This document shows, in pieces, positions 35,360-47,130 of a stretch of 64,000 nt of DNA. Both the position numbers and the translations under genes were made by a program. How positions within the stretch are numbered: the first letter of the stretch is position 1; the number at the start of each line of letters is the position of its first letter. Under the pieces are notes generated by a model. The model did not search any database. It was not told the DNA's origin and saw only the letters and a program-made list of their open reading frames with translations. The stretch is from contig OZ316892.1 in assembly GCA_973895155.1 (NCBI GenBank), positions 15,252,001 through 15,316,000 of the forward strand. The letters run 5' to 3'. This DNA is from Marsupella aquatica (lineage: Eukaryota > Marchantiophyta).

Positions 35360-35765
35360 CTCATTATGATTAACACTAATTCATGTGCACATAAAATACC
35401 AACATTAAATGACAAATAGATCCTTGAATTGATTCTCTTGAATTAGTGTTAGTGACACTAATTAAAATTACCAACATTAATTGACAAATAGATCCTTGAA
35501 TTGATGCTCTGGGAATTAGTGTTAGTGACACTAATTCAGATGACCAATATTAATTGACAAATAGATCCTTGAATTGATGCTCAAATAGATTCTTGAATTG
35601 ATGCTCTTGAATTAGTGTTAGTGACACTAATTCAGATGACCAATATTAATTGACAAATAGATCCTTGAATTAGTGTTAGTGACACTCATTCAGATGACAG
35701 CTGTAGTTTTATAAGAGTGTAATTGCTCTTAAATAAATGTTAGTGACACTAATTCATATGAACTG
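35360..35765. repeat. tandem satellite, about 75-80-bp unit with an internal hairpin
   Basis: Units contain attgacaaatagatccttgaattgatgctc followed by an inverted repeat with arms GAATTAGTGT and ACACTAATTC around a TAGTG loop. The hairpin occurs near 35440, 35513, 35609 and 35667, with a decayed fifth at about 35735. One unit is internally duplicated (35560-35605). Confidence 0.85.
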
Positions 35766-36521
35766 TGTAACAGCGTAATTTTTTTCTTAGGGCCATGAGC
35801 ATTTAGGGAAATTTTCATAGGGACAAATATGCATGCAATGAAGAGAGGGAAATTTTTATGGGGACAAAAATCAGTGGTTTCAGTCTGGGTTGGCAGATTG
35901 TGAATATTTTTAAGTCTCTGGCGATGGCCAAAGGCAAGGGGAGCCTACACAAAGCCGGGAACCCGGGCTGGCGGTTGTACTATCCCTCCCGCGATTCCAG
36001 TTGCAGGACCATTGCAAGAGCAATCCAACCCTGTGCCACACAGTGCAAGCGATAACAATAAACTTGATACATAAGGGCATTCAGGCACTCAAACGTCCTA
36101 GGACCTAAGGGCAGGCAAATGGAAGGAGAGGAGGAAAATCCGAGTCCAGAGTCCTAAATGTGCCACGGCAGTTTCCCAACTATTGAACCGTAACTCAACT
36201 AGAATTTGACATACTCATTCAATCAAAATGTTGTTAAAGAGGAAATTGAACGCAGCACATCGTGTGGGCAATTTCCATTTTCAGTCAGATTGACGTGCTT
36301 CATTCAATTTCATTAAATATCTTCCGTAGTATCTGACAACATTCCAAAATTTGGAGCGAAGGTTTCCTTCCCAACATCTTTATCAATGGTGTAAGCAAAT
36401 TTTACGGTGCAATGTCATCGTAGAACTCTTGAAGTTCACAATTGCTACAGCCCTGTGCATGACCTGTGCTTTGGATGTTCCCCGTCAATTCGAGATATTG
36501 TCAGAAGCTTGTGTATGAGCG
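35766..36521. other. intergenic, likely includes the BUB3 3' untranslated region
   Basis: No gene is recognised. A short GC-rich patch at 35920-36060 has no identifiable identity. Sequence near 36300-36521 is probably the 3' untranslated part of the BUB3 gene on the minus strand. Confidence 0.35.
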
Positions 36522-39500
36522 CTAGGAAGCTTGAATATAAGCCTTAGGCTTGGGTTTAACTTCCGCTTCATTAACACTGCGCACAAATACAGCGTCTGGT
36601 TCATGTCTGCATAGGAAAAGTAGAACGAAAGTGGTCAAGGTTAGTACAAAGTATTTATGAGTGCACAATATTTTCTTATCTATAATAAATCCAACAGATC
36701 ACAGGTGATGGAGAACCTGCAGCACGGAGAAAACCTAATTTGAATACCTGCATACAATGAACTACATGTTCGGAACTATACTAGGAAGACTTTGCAGTAC
36801 TCTGCTAGAAATTTTTCTTGCCAATCCTCATCAAGGCATCACCATCACGACCTAGAATCCGAACACAGGAAGCGGGAGATCTGTGAATCATAAACGGAAC
36901 TACACTAAGAAGACTTTGCAGCATATTTATAGAAATTCTCTTGCCAGTCTTCATGGTATGTCACCGTCACTACCTAAATTTCTAACAAAGGATGCGAGAA
37001 ATTTGGGAATTCAAAATAAATAAACCTAGAAGAGCCGCAATGAAGGCTGACGAGTTCTTTAGAGACAGCCTCTTAAATCAAACTCTTTAGCAACCAAATT
37101 AGCAAGGAAAACTCACCACTGAGTCTCCTTTAAGCTATGCACGCCATGGATTCACAATGACGCCGATCACTCGTTCTACTTTTGATTTTCAAAGCGAAAT
37201 AACAACATCTGAGGTCCGAATTATTAATCCCGGATTCGTGCATGACACTGTCCCTTTCGTTTACCTCCCGGGTTCCTTTCAGCATACTTATTATTCTTTA
37301 ATTACAGGCCTGTCTAGACAGCAGGTTCTCTGACGGCCTCCGTCAACGCAGTTTAGCCCACTAAAAGTGCACAAAAGAGTCCATCCTACCTGACGCTGGA
37401 ACAAGTGTGATAGCAATAGACTAGTGATCATCAGAGTTCATAAAATTTGGCGCTTGTTGAGATCTAGTAAAAAGCGCTCCCCCTCCCTCTAGCTATGAGA
37501 AAGTCAGTTGGTTTAGGGGCACTAAGAATGACGCCTAAAATAAGATAAGTAATACCCTCACAGCTCCAACTCGAAGGAAGGAAATGATTTCTATATCAGC
37601 AGATCCTCAGTGAAACAACGGAAACCGGGAGCAAAGTAAAATCATGAAAACAAGTCATAGTAAAACTCAATTCTTACGGTTTGTCTCCCTCCTCAAATGT
37701 GTAGCTTGAGGCCACTGCAAAGAGGCGTCCATCCCTGCTAAATGAGAGGGCAGCTATGCTTGAAGGATACTTTGAGTACTGCAAAATAGACCCAAGTCAT
37801 TGCGCGTGAGATGCGCCTCAAACTTATGCTTTCGGCAAACTCAGTTCCAGACCAAGCCAAACCTACAGCGCTAGCTTCTAACAGTAACGCAGGTTTACAT
37901 TCTAAGAAGTACTCAGATTACAATCAGAAAACCCCAGAACGGACATTTGAGCGTGACTGAGTGGAATCGTATAAATGTAGTGCATCAACGATCTTCAGAC
38001 TTTTCAATTGCCATTATGGGCCCCTCTAGAAACGCAATTGCATTCTGATAACCTGGTAAAGTCGCTTCTTGTTGCTGCCATCCCAAACGTTGACATATCC
38101 GTCGCAACCACCAGTTGCAAAAGTACCATAACTGCATGAAATGGTCTAACAGTAAGTACCTTGGTAAGCAAAGCAACCCTAAAAATCTGCCATACAAACA
38201 TTTACTTGGAAAAAAGAGACCTTGATTGATACAGTCGTTTAAAAAAATCAGACTCAGGTCTTGCCAACTAGACAAAAACAATCAACTCTGTCAACAAAAG
38301 TAGAACAGTTCTCAGAGTAGCATTGCAGTTTATGATGTCCGAATCAGAACTAGACCGAGACGGAACTCTCACACTGGATGGAAAGCTATCGCGTTCACTG
38401 GATACACCGTATCTCGACCAGCCTCGGACTTCCGATGACACTTGAATGCATACCTGAGATACAATGGCATCCATTACGCGGATAAAGTAGGTGCGTTTAG
38501 GGTTTCAAGAGTGGAGGAAGGCTAAACATGCCTGTGCAGTGAAGATTGAGGCATGTAACAATTAAAGAACTTAAACGAATAGGTCCTCACCACATAGCTC
38601 CACTATTTGACTGCGATAAGCCACTTTGGACAATTTGATAAACAAAGATATTTGATTCCGTCCTTGCTAGGATTGCCATAAAAATAATTGCTAGAAGCGA
38701 CTTATCTCCGCGCTGGGCCACACCATGGGTTAGCTCGGAGGACTCATGGAAAGCCGCTTGCACCTGTGATTTTAGGTAATTCATTTCACAGAGATGGGAA
38801 GAGTTGCACGAGTGCGCTTACTTTTTGGCTTGGCCGCTCTCTGATAAGTCAAAAAATTCCATGGCGACACGGCCTTCTACGGAACTGAGTGCATAACCTG
38901 CCAGGAATCATAAGACGTTACCCAGCCATTAGTCAAGACGCTCGTTTTGGCATTCGCGTTCCCCATAGGACTGCGAAAGATGTGATGCCGTGAGAAAGAG
39001 AGCATGGTACGGACTGTAGGAACGTGGAAAAGGAGCATATAGTACACCACTTCCTGCATCCGGACCAAATTTTCAAAGAACAGTTCCAGCACGTAGCGAG
39101 TGTGCCTATCATAAAAATCCGACTCTTTATCGTTTTCGCAGATATACCTGTTCCATTGGGATAGCATCTCACGCATCTAGTCTGGTACTTCAGAGATGAC
39201 TCTCGGCGCTGTTCTGGTTGGGACATATTGCGAAGGTCGTAGACATTTATGTGCCTGCCAGCCGTAGCCACTACAAGGCGGTGTCCAACGAGAGACATTG
39301 AATACACGCGTTCCGGCTGCGGGCATGTCTCAAGTCCACCGGACGCGCGAGCATCCCAACATCTCAGAGTCTTGTCCCAGCTTCCGGTAATGACTAGTCC
39401 TGCGCCGTGCCCAGGAACATCAGCACAAACACGAACACTAATGTGATATTGCCACTAATATTGCTTATAAAGAACGCACAAATTACCCATTGGACCGACC

Positions 39501-40290
39501 TGTTTCATGAACTAAAATGACAGGATTCAATTCTACGTCCTTCGCCGACTCTTCTCTTCACAGTGCTATTTTCAAACCTCAAGCCACAAAACGAAGCGTA
39601 CCTGTCGCATGAGAGTACTCTACACATCTCACTGGAGCTTCGTGGGACCCTAAAACATCCTCCCTTCCTGTGTTAAAGTCATACCTGCACAAGCCCAGTA
39701 AAACATAAGAAGTGAGCGGAAAACTTACAGAATTGTGCAACATCTTGCCATTCAAAATTTTCATCTTGAAACTCGTACTCATCAACAGGACATTGACTGA
39801 AACAGCTTTGATTTTGAGAAGCATTGCAAAAAAGAGCTAGGTGAAGGCTGGAAGGAAAATTTGTGCTCTCCTCCGACGAACCTTCGAACAGTCCTATCTG
39901 CGCTGGCGCTAAACCCAGAAGAATCGTCATGAAAACAGCAATCCAAGACAGGGCCTCTGTGCGCAAATTGACCTTTCAACACATTGGCACTTGCATCATA
40001 CAAGCGTACTTTCTGCAAAAACCAGACCAACCTTCTCACAAGTTCGTAACATTGCAATCACATTATCAAAACACGCCCACTATCATGAATTAAACGCAAC
40101 GGAATCTCTCTCCTCTGTGAACCGCAATGAACCGCAAGGCTTTAGCCCGTCAGAGGATTGCCAGACGACGTACACAGTCCCAAGACGAAACTAGCAAGTG
40201 ATCACTGTGGTTCGAAAACCGCACAGTGGAGATGCCATCCGTGGGTGGCGAGCTCAACTCCCGCCCCGATCCGCTTGTACCTCCGATCAT
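36522..40290 (-). CDS. BUB3: BUB3-like mitotic checkpoint WD40 protein, nine exons
   Basis: Coding exons in order of translation are 40174-40290, 39882-40012, 39602-39684, 39148-39399, 38822-38897, 38373-38453, 38053-38131, 37678-37778 and 36522-36606. The total is 1,005 nt (334 residues), near the 340 of Arabidopsis BUB3.1; all introns are GT-AG with matching phases. The protein starts [16 protein letters not shown] and has WD40-repeat segments such as [119 protein letters not shown] and [16 protein letters not shown]. It ends EVKPKPKAY plus a short tail. BUB3 is a beta-propeller that recruits BUB1/BUBR1-type proteins to kinetochores in the spindle assembly checkpoint. No stop or frameshift is present. 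Confidence 0.95.
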
Positions 40291-40929
40291 ATCGTTTGGC
40301 TCCTCGACAAAGAAGAGCCCACACAATGAAATGGATGCCTACGAAACGGAGATGGGACTCGCGAGCGAAGTGAGGGCTTGTCCGTTCGCAGGGAAAATTG
40401 CACGGGACAGGGGAAGAAACCGGGCGGGAATCTTAACTTTTGTCAGTTGCTGGTTAGACCGCGATAACCGGGAGTCCCGCTTGCCGCAGAAACATTCACA
40501 TGCACTGCAGCAGCCATCATTGCAGAAAGTTTAGTAATTCAAATTTCAATGAATTCAAGAAAAGGCCACGGACAGTATTTGAGAAGCAAAGATTTCTGTC
40601 CTCAGCTTCGCTAAACCTAATGCAGTAGCGAACGAAAACGAGACAGAGTGTGAGTAGATCGCGCTCAAGATTTTTTTGAGGGAGCTCGACTTGGTTGCGA
40701 AGGACTTGAACGAGACAGTGTTAACTACAGTAGTAAAGCTCACCCTGCTGCGCGGAGCTTCAACAGAATGCATCAAACCCACTAAGTAATTGGATACGAA
40801 TAGACGAATCAAACGAGCGCTCGGAAATGATATAAGGCGAGAGCTATTTTCTTGTCGTAATACTAATTAGTCCCTGTACCCCTTTCAATAGTATGTTTTT
40901 CAAGAAGAACAAGCGCTATATGAGTGGCT
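40291..40929. other. upstream region of BUB3
   Basis: This probably contains the promoter and 5' leader. The plus-strand frame at 40226-40534 is the antisense of BUB3 exon 1 and its leader and is not called. No defined promoter element. Confidence 0.35.
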
Positions 40930-42130
40930 TGTAGTGTCGGCCAAAAGGTTGTTGAGAAGAAAGATGTCATGTCAACCAAGATACCGGTGAAAACAAAAGA
41001 TGTCTTGATGATGATGTTGTGTACCCCAGATGGAGATAAGTGATCTCATCAATTATCAGTCACTTTCATCAGTGTACCTGATATCAACTGCCACCTCATC
41101 TCAGAGAAATCGTCAAGTTGTGATACGAAAAAGAAAAAAAGAAAATTTGAAGGAAAACTTTTTTTTTTCAAAATATTTTTTGCCATGAGGCGTTCGTACC
41201 GTACGGACACCTATCTCGGTGAGCCCAACCGAGATGGGAAAAAAATTTCCAAATTTGTGGTTTTTTTTTTTCCACGTTTTTTTCCGGTTCGTACGCCCCA
41301 TCTCGGCGAGGCCAGTTGAGATGGGGAAAAAAAATTCAAATTTTTTTGGGGGGGGAATTTTTTTGGTTTTTTTTTGTGGATTTTTTTCTGTCCGTACGCC
41401 CATCTCGGCAAGGTCAGCCGAGATTGAATCAACCTCGGCTGCCCAGCTGAGATAAGCGGAAGTTTGAAGGCCCCATCTCAACTCCTCAACTGAGATTCTA
41501 AAATTTTTGAGATAACTGATGATGTTGTGTACCCCAGATGTCTTGTTGGTCAAGATGTCGTTGAGAACAAAAGATGTCATGTCAGTCAGGATGTTGATGA
41601 GAACAAAAAATATCGTGTCTGCCAAGAGGTTGTTGAGAAGAAAGGTGTCATGTTGGCCAAGAGATTGTGGAAGAAATAGAGGTCATGTTGTCAATGATGT
41701 CATTATGCCGAAGGTTTCTTTAAGTATAACAATGTTGTTAAGTACAAAATAACTCAATATACGTGCATTGCACAAAAGATGTTATGTCGCCCAAGATGTT
41801 ATTATGTGAAAGATGTCGTGAAATAAAACGATGTAGTTAAGAAAAATGAAATTGTTTTGCCAAAGATGTAGTTATGTGAAAGACATTGTGAAGTAAAAAG
41901 ATGGTGTTAAGAAAAAAGAAGACATTTTGCCAAACATGTCATCAAGTAAAAAGTTATTGTCAAGTAAAAAATTGTCATTAACAAAAAAGAAATCGTTCAT
42001 TTGCCAACGATGTTGTTATGTGAAAGATGTCATGAATAAAAACATGTCATCGAGTAAAAAGATGATGTGGTGCCAAATGGGTTATTATGTGAAAAATATT
42101 ATGAAGTAAAAAGATGTTGTCAAGTAAAAG
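40930..42130 (+). repeat. minisatellite block 2, interrupted
   Basis: The unit gatgtcgtgtcggccaagatgttgttgagaacaaa and its variants repeat at 40930-41032 and 41517-41760. They then degrade into aaagatgtcgtgaagtaaaaagatg variants to 42130. It is the same family as 8790-9420 but in inverse orientation. The block is split by an insertion at 41033-41516. Confidence 0.75.
41033..41516. mobile_element. 484-bp hairpin-rich insertion flanked by 24-bp direct repeats
   Basis: Perfect 24-bp copies lie at 41009-41032 and 41517-41540 (tgatgatgttgtgtacccca then gatg). The insert has no coding sequence. It contains at least four short hairpins built on ATCTCGG...CCGAGAT or CATCTCA...TGAGAT (near 41210, 41305, 41402 and 41475), separated by long T-rich runs, within a roughly 100-bp unit repeated about three times. 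Both insert ends carry GAGATAA. It could be a non-autonomous element; the flanking repeat is long for a normal target duplication. Confidence 0.55.
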
Positions 42131-43020
42131 TGTGTCCCTCGCCCGACACATTGCCATCAATGCAAGTGCCATGATCTTTACTATGTCTTTGGTCTTTATA
42201 ACTTTTATTTTTTTGGCAGTGAAAATGGCACAAAAAATGAATGTAAAAAATCACCTTAAATATTGGGAGAATAATGTTTTATTTGATTAGTGTATGTACT
42301 ACACTATTGACTGAAATAGTATCTGAAATTTAACTCCTACCAATACTACACCAAACTATGCACGATTTCACTCTATTGAGAATATACACCTTATTGAGTA
42401 TGTACAATACTCCCTATCATGGATCATGGAGGGAGTATACTCCTTGTGCATTGTGTTAATGACATCATTTTTCTGTTTCCTTATCCCATTTGATTCCCTT
42501 CTACTGGGACATTGGTGTGACTCTTTTCCATTCCTACTACACTAGATTTATTTTGTCTTTATTCCTTCCTTCTACCAGATTTCTTATTTTTTGTGCCCTC
42601 CAAATTTGAATGACGCCCACTGTAAAAATGGGCGCAACTGTTTATTATAGTTTAGGATGGTGCATGGTAGGTGAGTAAGCGATGATGTGAGTGACTGATA
42701 GGTTTAATTGCATAGATTGATGCAAGTATGAGCATAGGATTAATAGGCTCCATTCTATATTTCTATTGATCTATGTGAAAAGAAACATCCCAATAAATGT
42801 GACTTAAAGTATATTTAATTGATGAAGCATGAGTGAAGTGTTCTACAAAATGGCCAAAATGATATCAATGAGTGTACTAAGCTAGGTCAATGTTATATGT
42901 GTCAAGTTTCTCAAGTGGGGTGAAGCTTGCATTCACTGATGGCACCTCCAAGGAGCTCTTGAAAGTGCTGGATGACCTAGCAAAGACATCCTCTTGGACC
43001 CAGCAAAGATGCCCCTCATA
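42131..43020. other. intergenic, no gene recognised
   Basis: AT-rich sequence containing an imperfect inverted motif around 42410-42445 (actccctatcatggatcatggagggagt). No coding homology. Confidence 0.4.
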
Positions 43021-43560
43021 AAACTGGTGGAGGAGTGGCTGCTACATTTTTGGATTGAGTACTCAATCATTTTGGAGCCCCACTTAAGGTGTTGATTGAC
43101 TAGGGCACACAGTTCCATGAAGAGTTTAATTGAGAGTTTGTGTGAGCTTGATCATCGTACTACTTCACGATCATCTTGAGGTAGAATTTTCTGAGAGAGT
43201 TGTAGAAACTGTGAAGAGAGGATTGTGCAAGCATGGTTCGCAGGTCAAAGAAGCATTTTTGAGCATTACTAGGGCAAGTGAGCTGGCAAGATTTAGAAGA
43301 GATGTCGTTGGGTTGAGGTCCAAGTTGATCATCTTCCAACAAGTTACAATGGAGACAAGGTGTATGAGCTTCCTCCGGTGGATTCAAGATTTGGTCATGG
43401 TCAAGGGCTTCTTGACATGGACTGTGACAATGACGGCTACCCTTGGACCCAATTGGTCAGTACTTCAACTAACGTGAAGCCACATAATCACTGGTCTATT
43501 TTCAAGGTCTATTGCAGTGGTGTTGTGCAGTGTCAAATTTGAATTGTTCAAGAATCAAGG
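43021..43560 (+). pseudogene. gypsy-type integrase fragment, decayed
   Basis: At 43072-43130 one frame gives FGAPLKVLID, a stop, then GTQFHEEF, matching the integrase core of gypsy elements around the second catalytic Asp. A shifted frame at 43160-43225 gives FSERVVETVKRGLCKHG, matching the block with the third catalytic residue. At least one frameshift and several stops lie between. No LTR of its own is found. It belongs to a different lineage from the chromovirus at 14.98-23.67 kb, whose motifs differ. Confidence 0.6.
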
Positions 43561-44220
43561 AGAGGGGAGTGAAGAATGAAGTGGCACTTCCAAAAAGATC
43601 ACTTCTTACCAATGCCTTCCAACCAAGAAGCCTGGTCTTGGAAGGAGGTTTGGTTTGTGGCTTTTGTGACGAGACCTTTTTGTGTGAGGCCATGTCCAAC
43701 AAAGATGTTTTATGTGTATGCAAAGCCTACTTTGAACTCAATTTTTCACAACACATGTCTTGACTCGCGGTGCATATGGGAGTTCATGATCATCTGATCT
43801 GGACCGAGAAGTGTTGAATTTCCAAGGAAAAAGTGGAAGGAGGTTATTCAAGGTGTTCAGTTAGCTCATCCCTTAGCAACACCTTCTCGGGTGAAGAATA
43901 TTTCAATAGGTACATTGATATCGCTTCTTCATCTTGAGGCATGCCATGATCTTTCTGGGGATCTCTCAAAAGAAGAGGAGGTGGAACTCAATGAAAGTTG
44001 TGTCTTCATTTGAAAAATTCCATGCAATTTTTGGAGTGTGAAAATTGGGAATCCCAAGAAAGGTGAGTTGGATTTGCTTCATGACATGCAAAGGCCCGTG
44101 AGATTTTCAATCCTACAGCGGTTCATGTTCCCCGGCCAGGCTGGCAAGTCCATTTGGGCGCATGTATTCAAGATGAGTACCAAGGGTCCGGATCCGGAGT
44201 TGACATTCTCAATTGGATGC
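43561..44220. other. probable continuation of degraded retroelement sequence
   Basis: Short frames only; nothing recognised with confidence. Composition resembles the integrase fragment to the left. The last five bases (gatgc) form the left target duplication of the solo LTR. Confidence 0.35.
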
Positions 44221-45742
44221 AGTCGCAAAACTCAACTACCTTAACACTTAGCTCCGCGCGTCGCTAACTCCGACGCTGAGTTCCCTAATGGTCCAGACTC
44301 GGATAGGTCATCCAGGGAGGACTTATATAGCATGGGGAGACTTGTGGGCAATAGGGGGTGGCACTGGCGAAGACCAAACGCTAAGCTAGTGACACACACT
44401 AAGGACTTAGACTACTTGAGGGTTGGTCAGGTCAAGGGGAAAAGGGCCAGGCTCAAGGTTGACTGTCCGGACCCCCGGACGGACTTTGAGTTCTGAGGGC
44501 TTGAGTGAGAGCTCCTTTTGGGCCCAAGGCCAATGGACTTGACTCCATGGGCAACTTAACGGACGCTTGGGGCGCAAGTTATGGCCCAATTCGGATTTGG
44601 TCGATCGAGGGCCTTGGGCGACAATGGGATCTGAGGGCCTAGACATGAGCACTTGGTCGGCCCAATCACAATGGGCTAAGTCACTCCACTTTTAGACCCC
44701 GTTGCGGACGCCTAACTAGAAAGTTATGGACATTGTCAGTTCGTGGCGCGCCCAAACATGCGGGTTGGGGCCCAGGTGGGGGGCCAAAATTTGGGGACCA
44801 AAGTTGGTCCGGGTGGCATGTCTCCATAAGCATATATGAGGGGAGTGGTGTCTCCATGGGGGCTAAGGGTGAGCCAAAGTCGTGAGCCACGGCAATCGCA
44901 ATACTAAGGGAAAACGTCAAACGGAAATGGCGATTACTTCTCAATGAGAAGTCCGTTGGGGAACTTCTTGGGTGCATTGGAAATCTCTCAATGAGGGCTA
45001 CATCCTTTTGAGCTCAGATGGGGTGCCATAGGTTCTCGGGGCTCGCGGGGGCTATCTCGCTTGCTTGCCAAATTTTGTCAAAATAGTAGCCAAGCTGCGT
45101 TCAGTCTCTCAAGGGAGCTTACATTGGGGAGGCAAGGCCAAGTAGGCGTGGAGGTTGATTTCCAAAGGCACTTGGCCCTTAGACCATTAGTGAGGCAAGA
45201 AATGGGAGTTGGTTGCTATAGTTGGGGCCATTCTGGTCCCTACGTGTTGGGACAAGCTTAGCATAAAATTTACGACAAGCTACGCTATTTGGGCCATGAG
45301 CATGTCCTGGGGGCAGGGCGGTCAGTTGGTGATGGATTGGTACAATGGGGAACCCGGGCTGCACCCAAGGAAGGAACTGTTATGGATAAACAGTGGGTGT
45401 CGGTTCTGGTTCCGACTTATGGCATCGGGAGGACCTATCACTGACCTAGTTACCAATGTCTATTGAGCTTGAGTTAGGATGCTAGACTTTGGAGATCTAG
45501 ATCCTAAAGGGTTACTTATCGAGATGTTTGGTTGCTTGTGCAGACAGTGAGGTCCGTTGAGTAGCAGTCGGGGTAGCAATCCAATTTAAGGGCAAGCGCA
45601 GCTTTGTATGGGAGGGGCTACAAGCGGTGCAAGGGACACCAGGTTGCTTGCCCAAGGTATTCCGTGGAGGCGTTTGGGCACCAGGGTCACTTAGGCCCGG
45701 GTGTTGGGATGGTGAGGGCACTGGGTGGCAAGGTCCACCACT
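44221..45742 (+). mobile_element. solo LTR of the chromovirus family with target duplication
   Basis: It starts AGTCGCAAAACTCAACTAC and ends GGTCCACCACT, matching the element-sense LTR of the complete chromovirus from end to end, but with many substitutions. It is flanked by GATGC on both sides (44216-44220 and 45743-45747). No internal sequence is left, so it arose by recombination between two LTRs. It has the opposite orientation to the full-length element. Confidence 0.93.
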
Positions 45743-45747
45743 GATGC

Positions 45748-46859
45748 AAAAAGGTGGAATTTTAGAGGGAGCTTGGGTGAGTTTTGATGTGCTACACAGA
45801 ATAACTATAGGTTAGTTAACTTTTAGTCCTCATGTCTACAATCACACTTATTGCGCTTTTGTACTATCTTCACTTGTGAATTGATTGAAAGTTGAGGATG
45901 TTGAATCACTGCAAACTACATGGCGTTTAATGTTGGAAGTTGCTTTGATAACGATATTTGCAATGTTGATTGTCACGCGATTGACAGAGGTCTTAACACC
46001 AAAAATATCACTATTGGGTGCCAAAACCATCTCCTTGTACCTGAGGATCATGAAGGGATGCTGTGAAGGCCGGTAAACACTAGTTTATGCCCTTAACACC
46101 AGACTATCATAGCAAGACTTTGTCACACATCACCCAAGCTCAATCCCTAGGAACCAAGGTTGGGAATCAGATCCTGTGCTCATGATAGTTCTGGTGAGAA
46201 GAGATCTTCATATTGGGCCCATACACACAGGGCCTAGCGCTACGGTGCGCATATGTCTATACGTATGCTTACTGTCATAGGTATATTTTTATTCCACCGC
46301 TGTCATGAGGTTTTCTTCCTAAGGGAGAAATCCTCATGTTTAGCTTGTGCAAAAGAAGAGAAAGAAAAATATTAAAAACATGCAACTTTTGCATTTTTTT
46401 GTGGATAGACAAGTAAATAATGGTGATACAAGTATAATGTAGAACCAATAAGGAGGTAGTTGGTAGGTCCTACATGGTTGGATTCCATGTTTCTTCCTTT
46501 TTTTACTAAAGTTAAGTTTGACCAAAATGGGCTAATAATAGAATTTTTTTTGCATTTCTTACTATTTTTAGTAACAAAAAATGGGAGCAAATTGGCAAGA
46601 TTAGTTTGGCCAATGGGATCATTAACAGGAATTTAAGATCCAATGGCAAAGAAGATAGAGCCACTTCATATTTTTGCTTACTAGCTTAGTAATGGGTATT
46701 TATTTATCCACTAATTATGTACAAAGCTTATTTTTTTGGAGAAAATAGGATTATTTGGAGTAATTTAACCACGGTTAAGTACCTAGCTAGGGAGGTGGCA
46801 AGCTTGGGTTTGAAGTTCAAAGGAGAGGATCAAAGATGACTTGTTGGCTACCTCCTATT
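45748..46859. other. intergenic, no gene recognised
   Basis: AT-rich. Nothing supported beyond short frames on both strands. Confidence 0.35.
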
Positions 46860-46879
46860 CACTTAGATCTTACTCAAGT

Positions 46880-47130
46880 TAAAATGCTAGTTAAACCGAT
46901 AAGGTGGGAGTTTCCGGTTTGCAAGCAAATGAAGGGGAGACAATTGTTAGGTGGCATGTGCAAGAAATAGGGCTCGAGCTTTGGAGTGCAAGACAAGCTT
47001 GGGTAGGTGAAGAGAAGGGTTATGGCGTGGTACTAATGACCACCCCTTCTTACCAGAGTTAAAAGAGTTGTTAAACCGGTAAGGTGGTAGTTTCCGGTTT
47101 GCAAACAAATGAAGGGGACACAAGTGCTGG
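46880..47130. repeat. direct repeat, two copies about 180 bp apart
   Basis: About 60 bp (gttaaaccggtaaggtgg...gtttccggtttgcaaacaaatgaagggga) occurs at 46890-46945 and 47073-47125 with a few differences. Function unknown; possibly part of a degraded element with internal tandem structure. Confidence 0.7.

Noticed and set aside
35360-35765. CRISPR-like repeat array
   Set aside because: Units are directly adjacent with no unique spacers of constant length, and the context is a plant nuclear genome.
40226-40534. 102-codon plus-strand frame next to BUB3
   Set aside because: It overlaps BUB3 exon 1 and its leader on the opposite strand and shows no domain.
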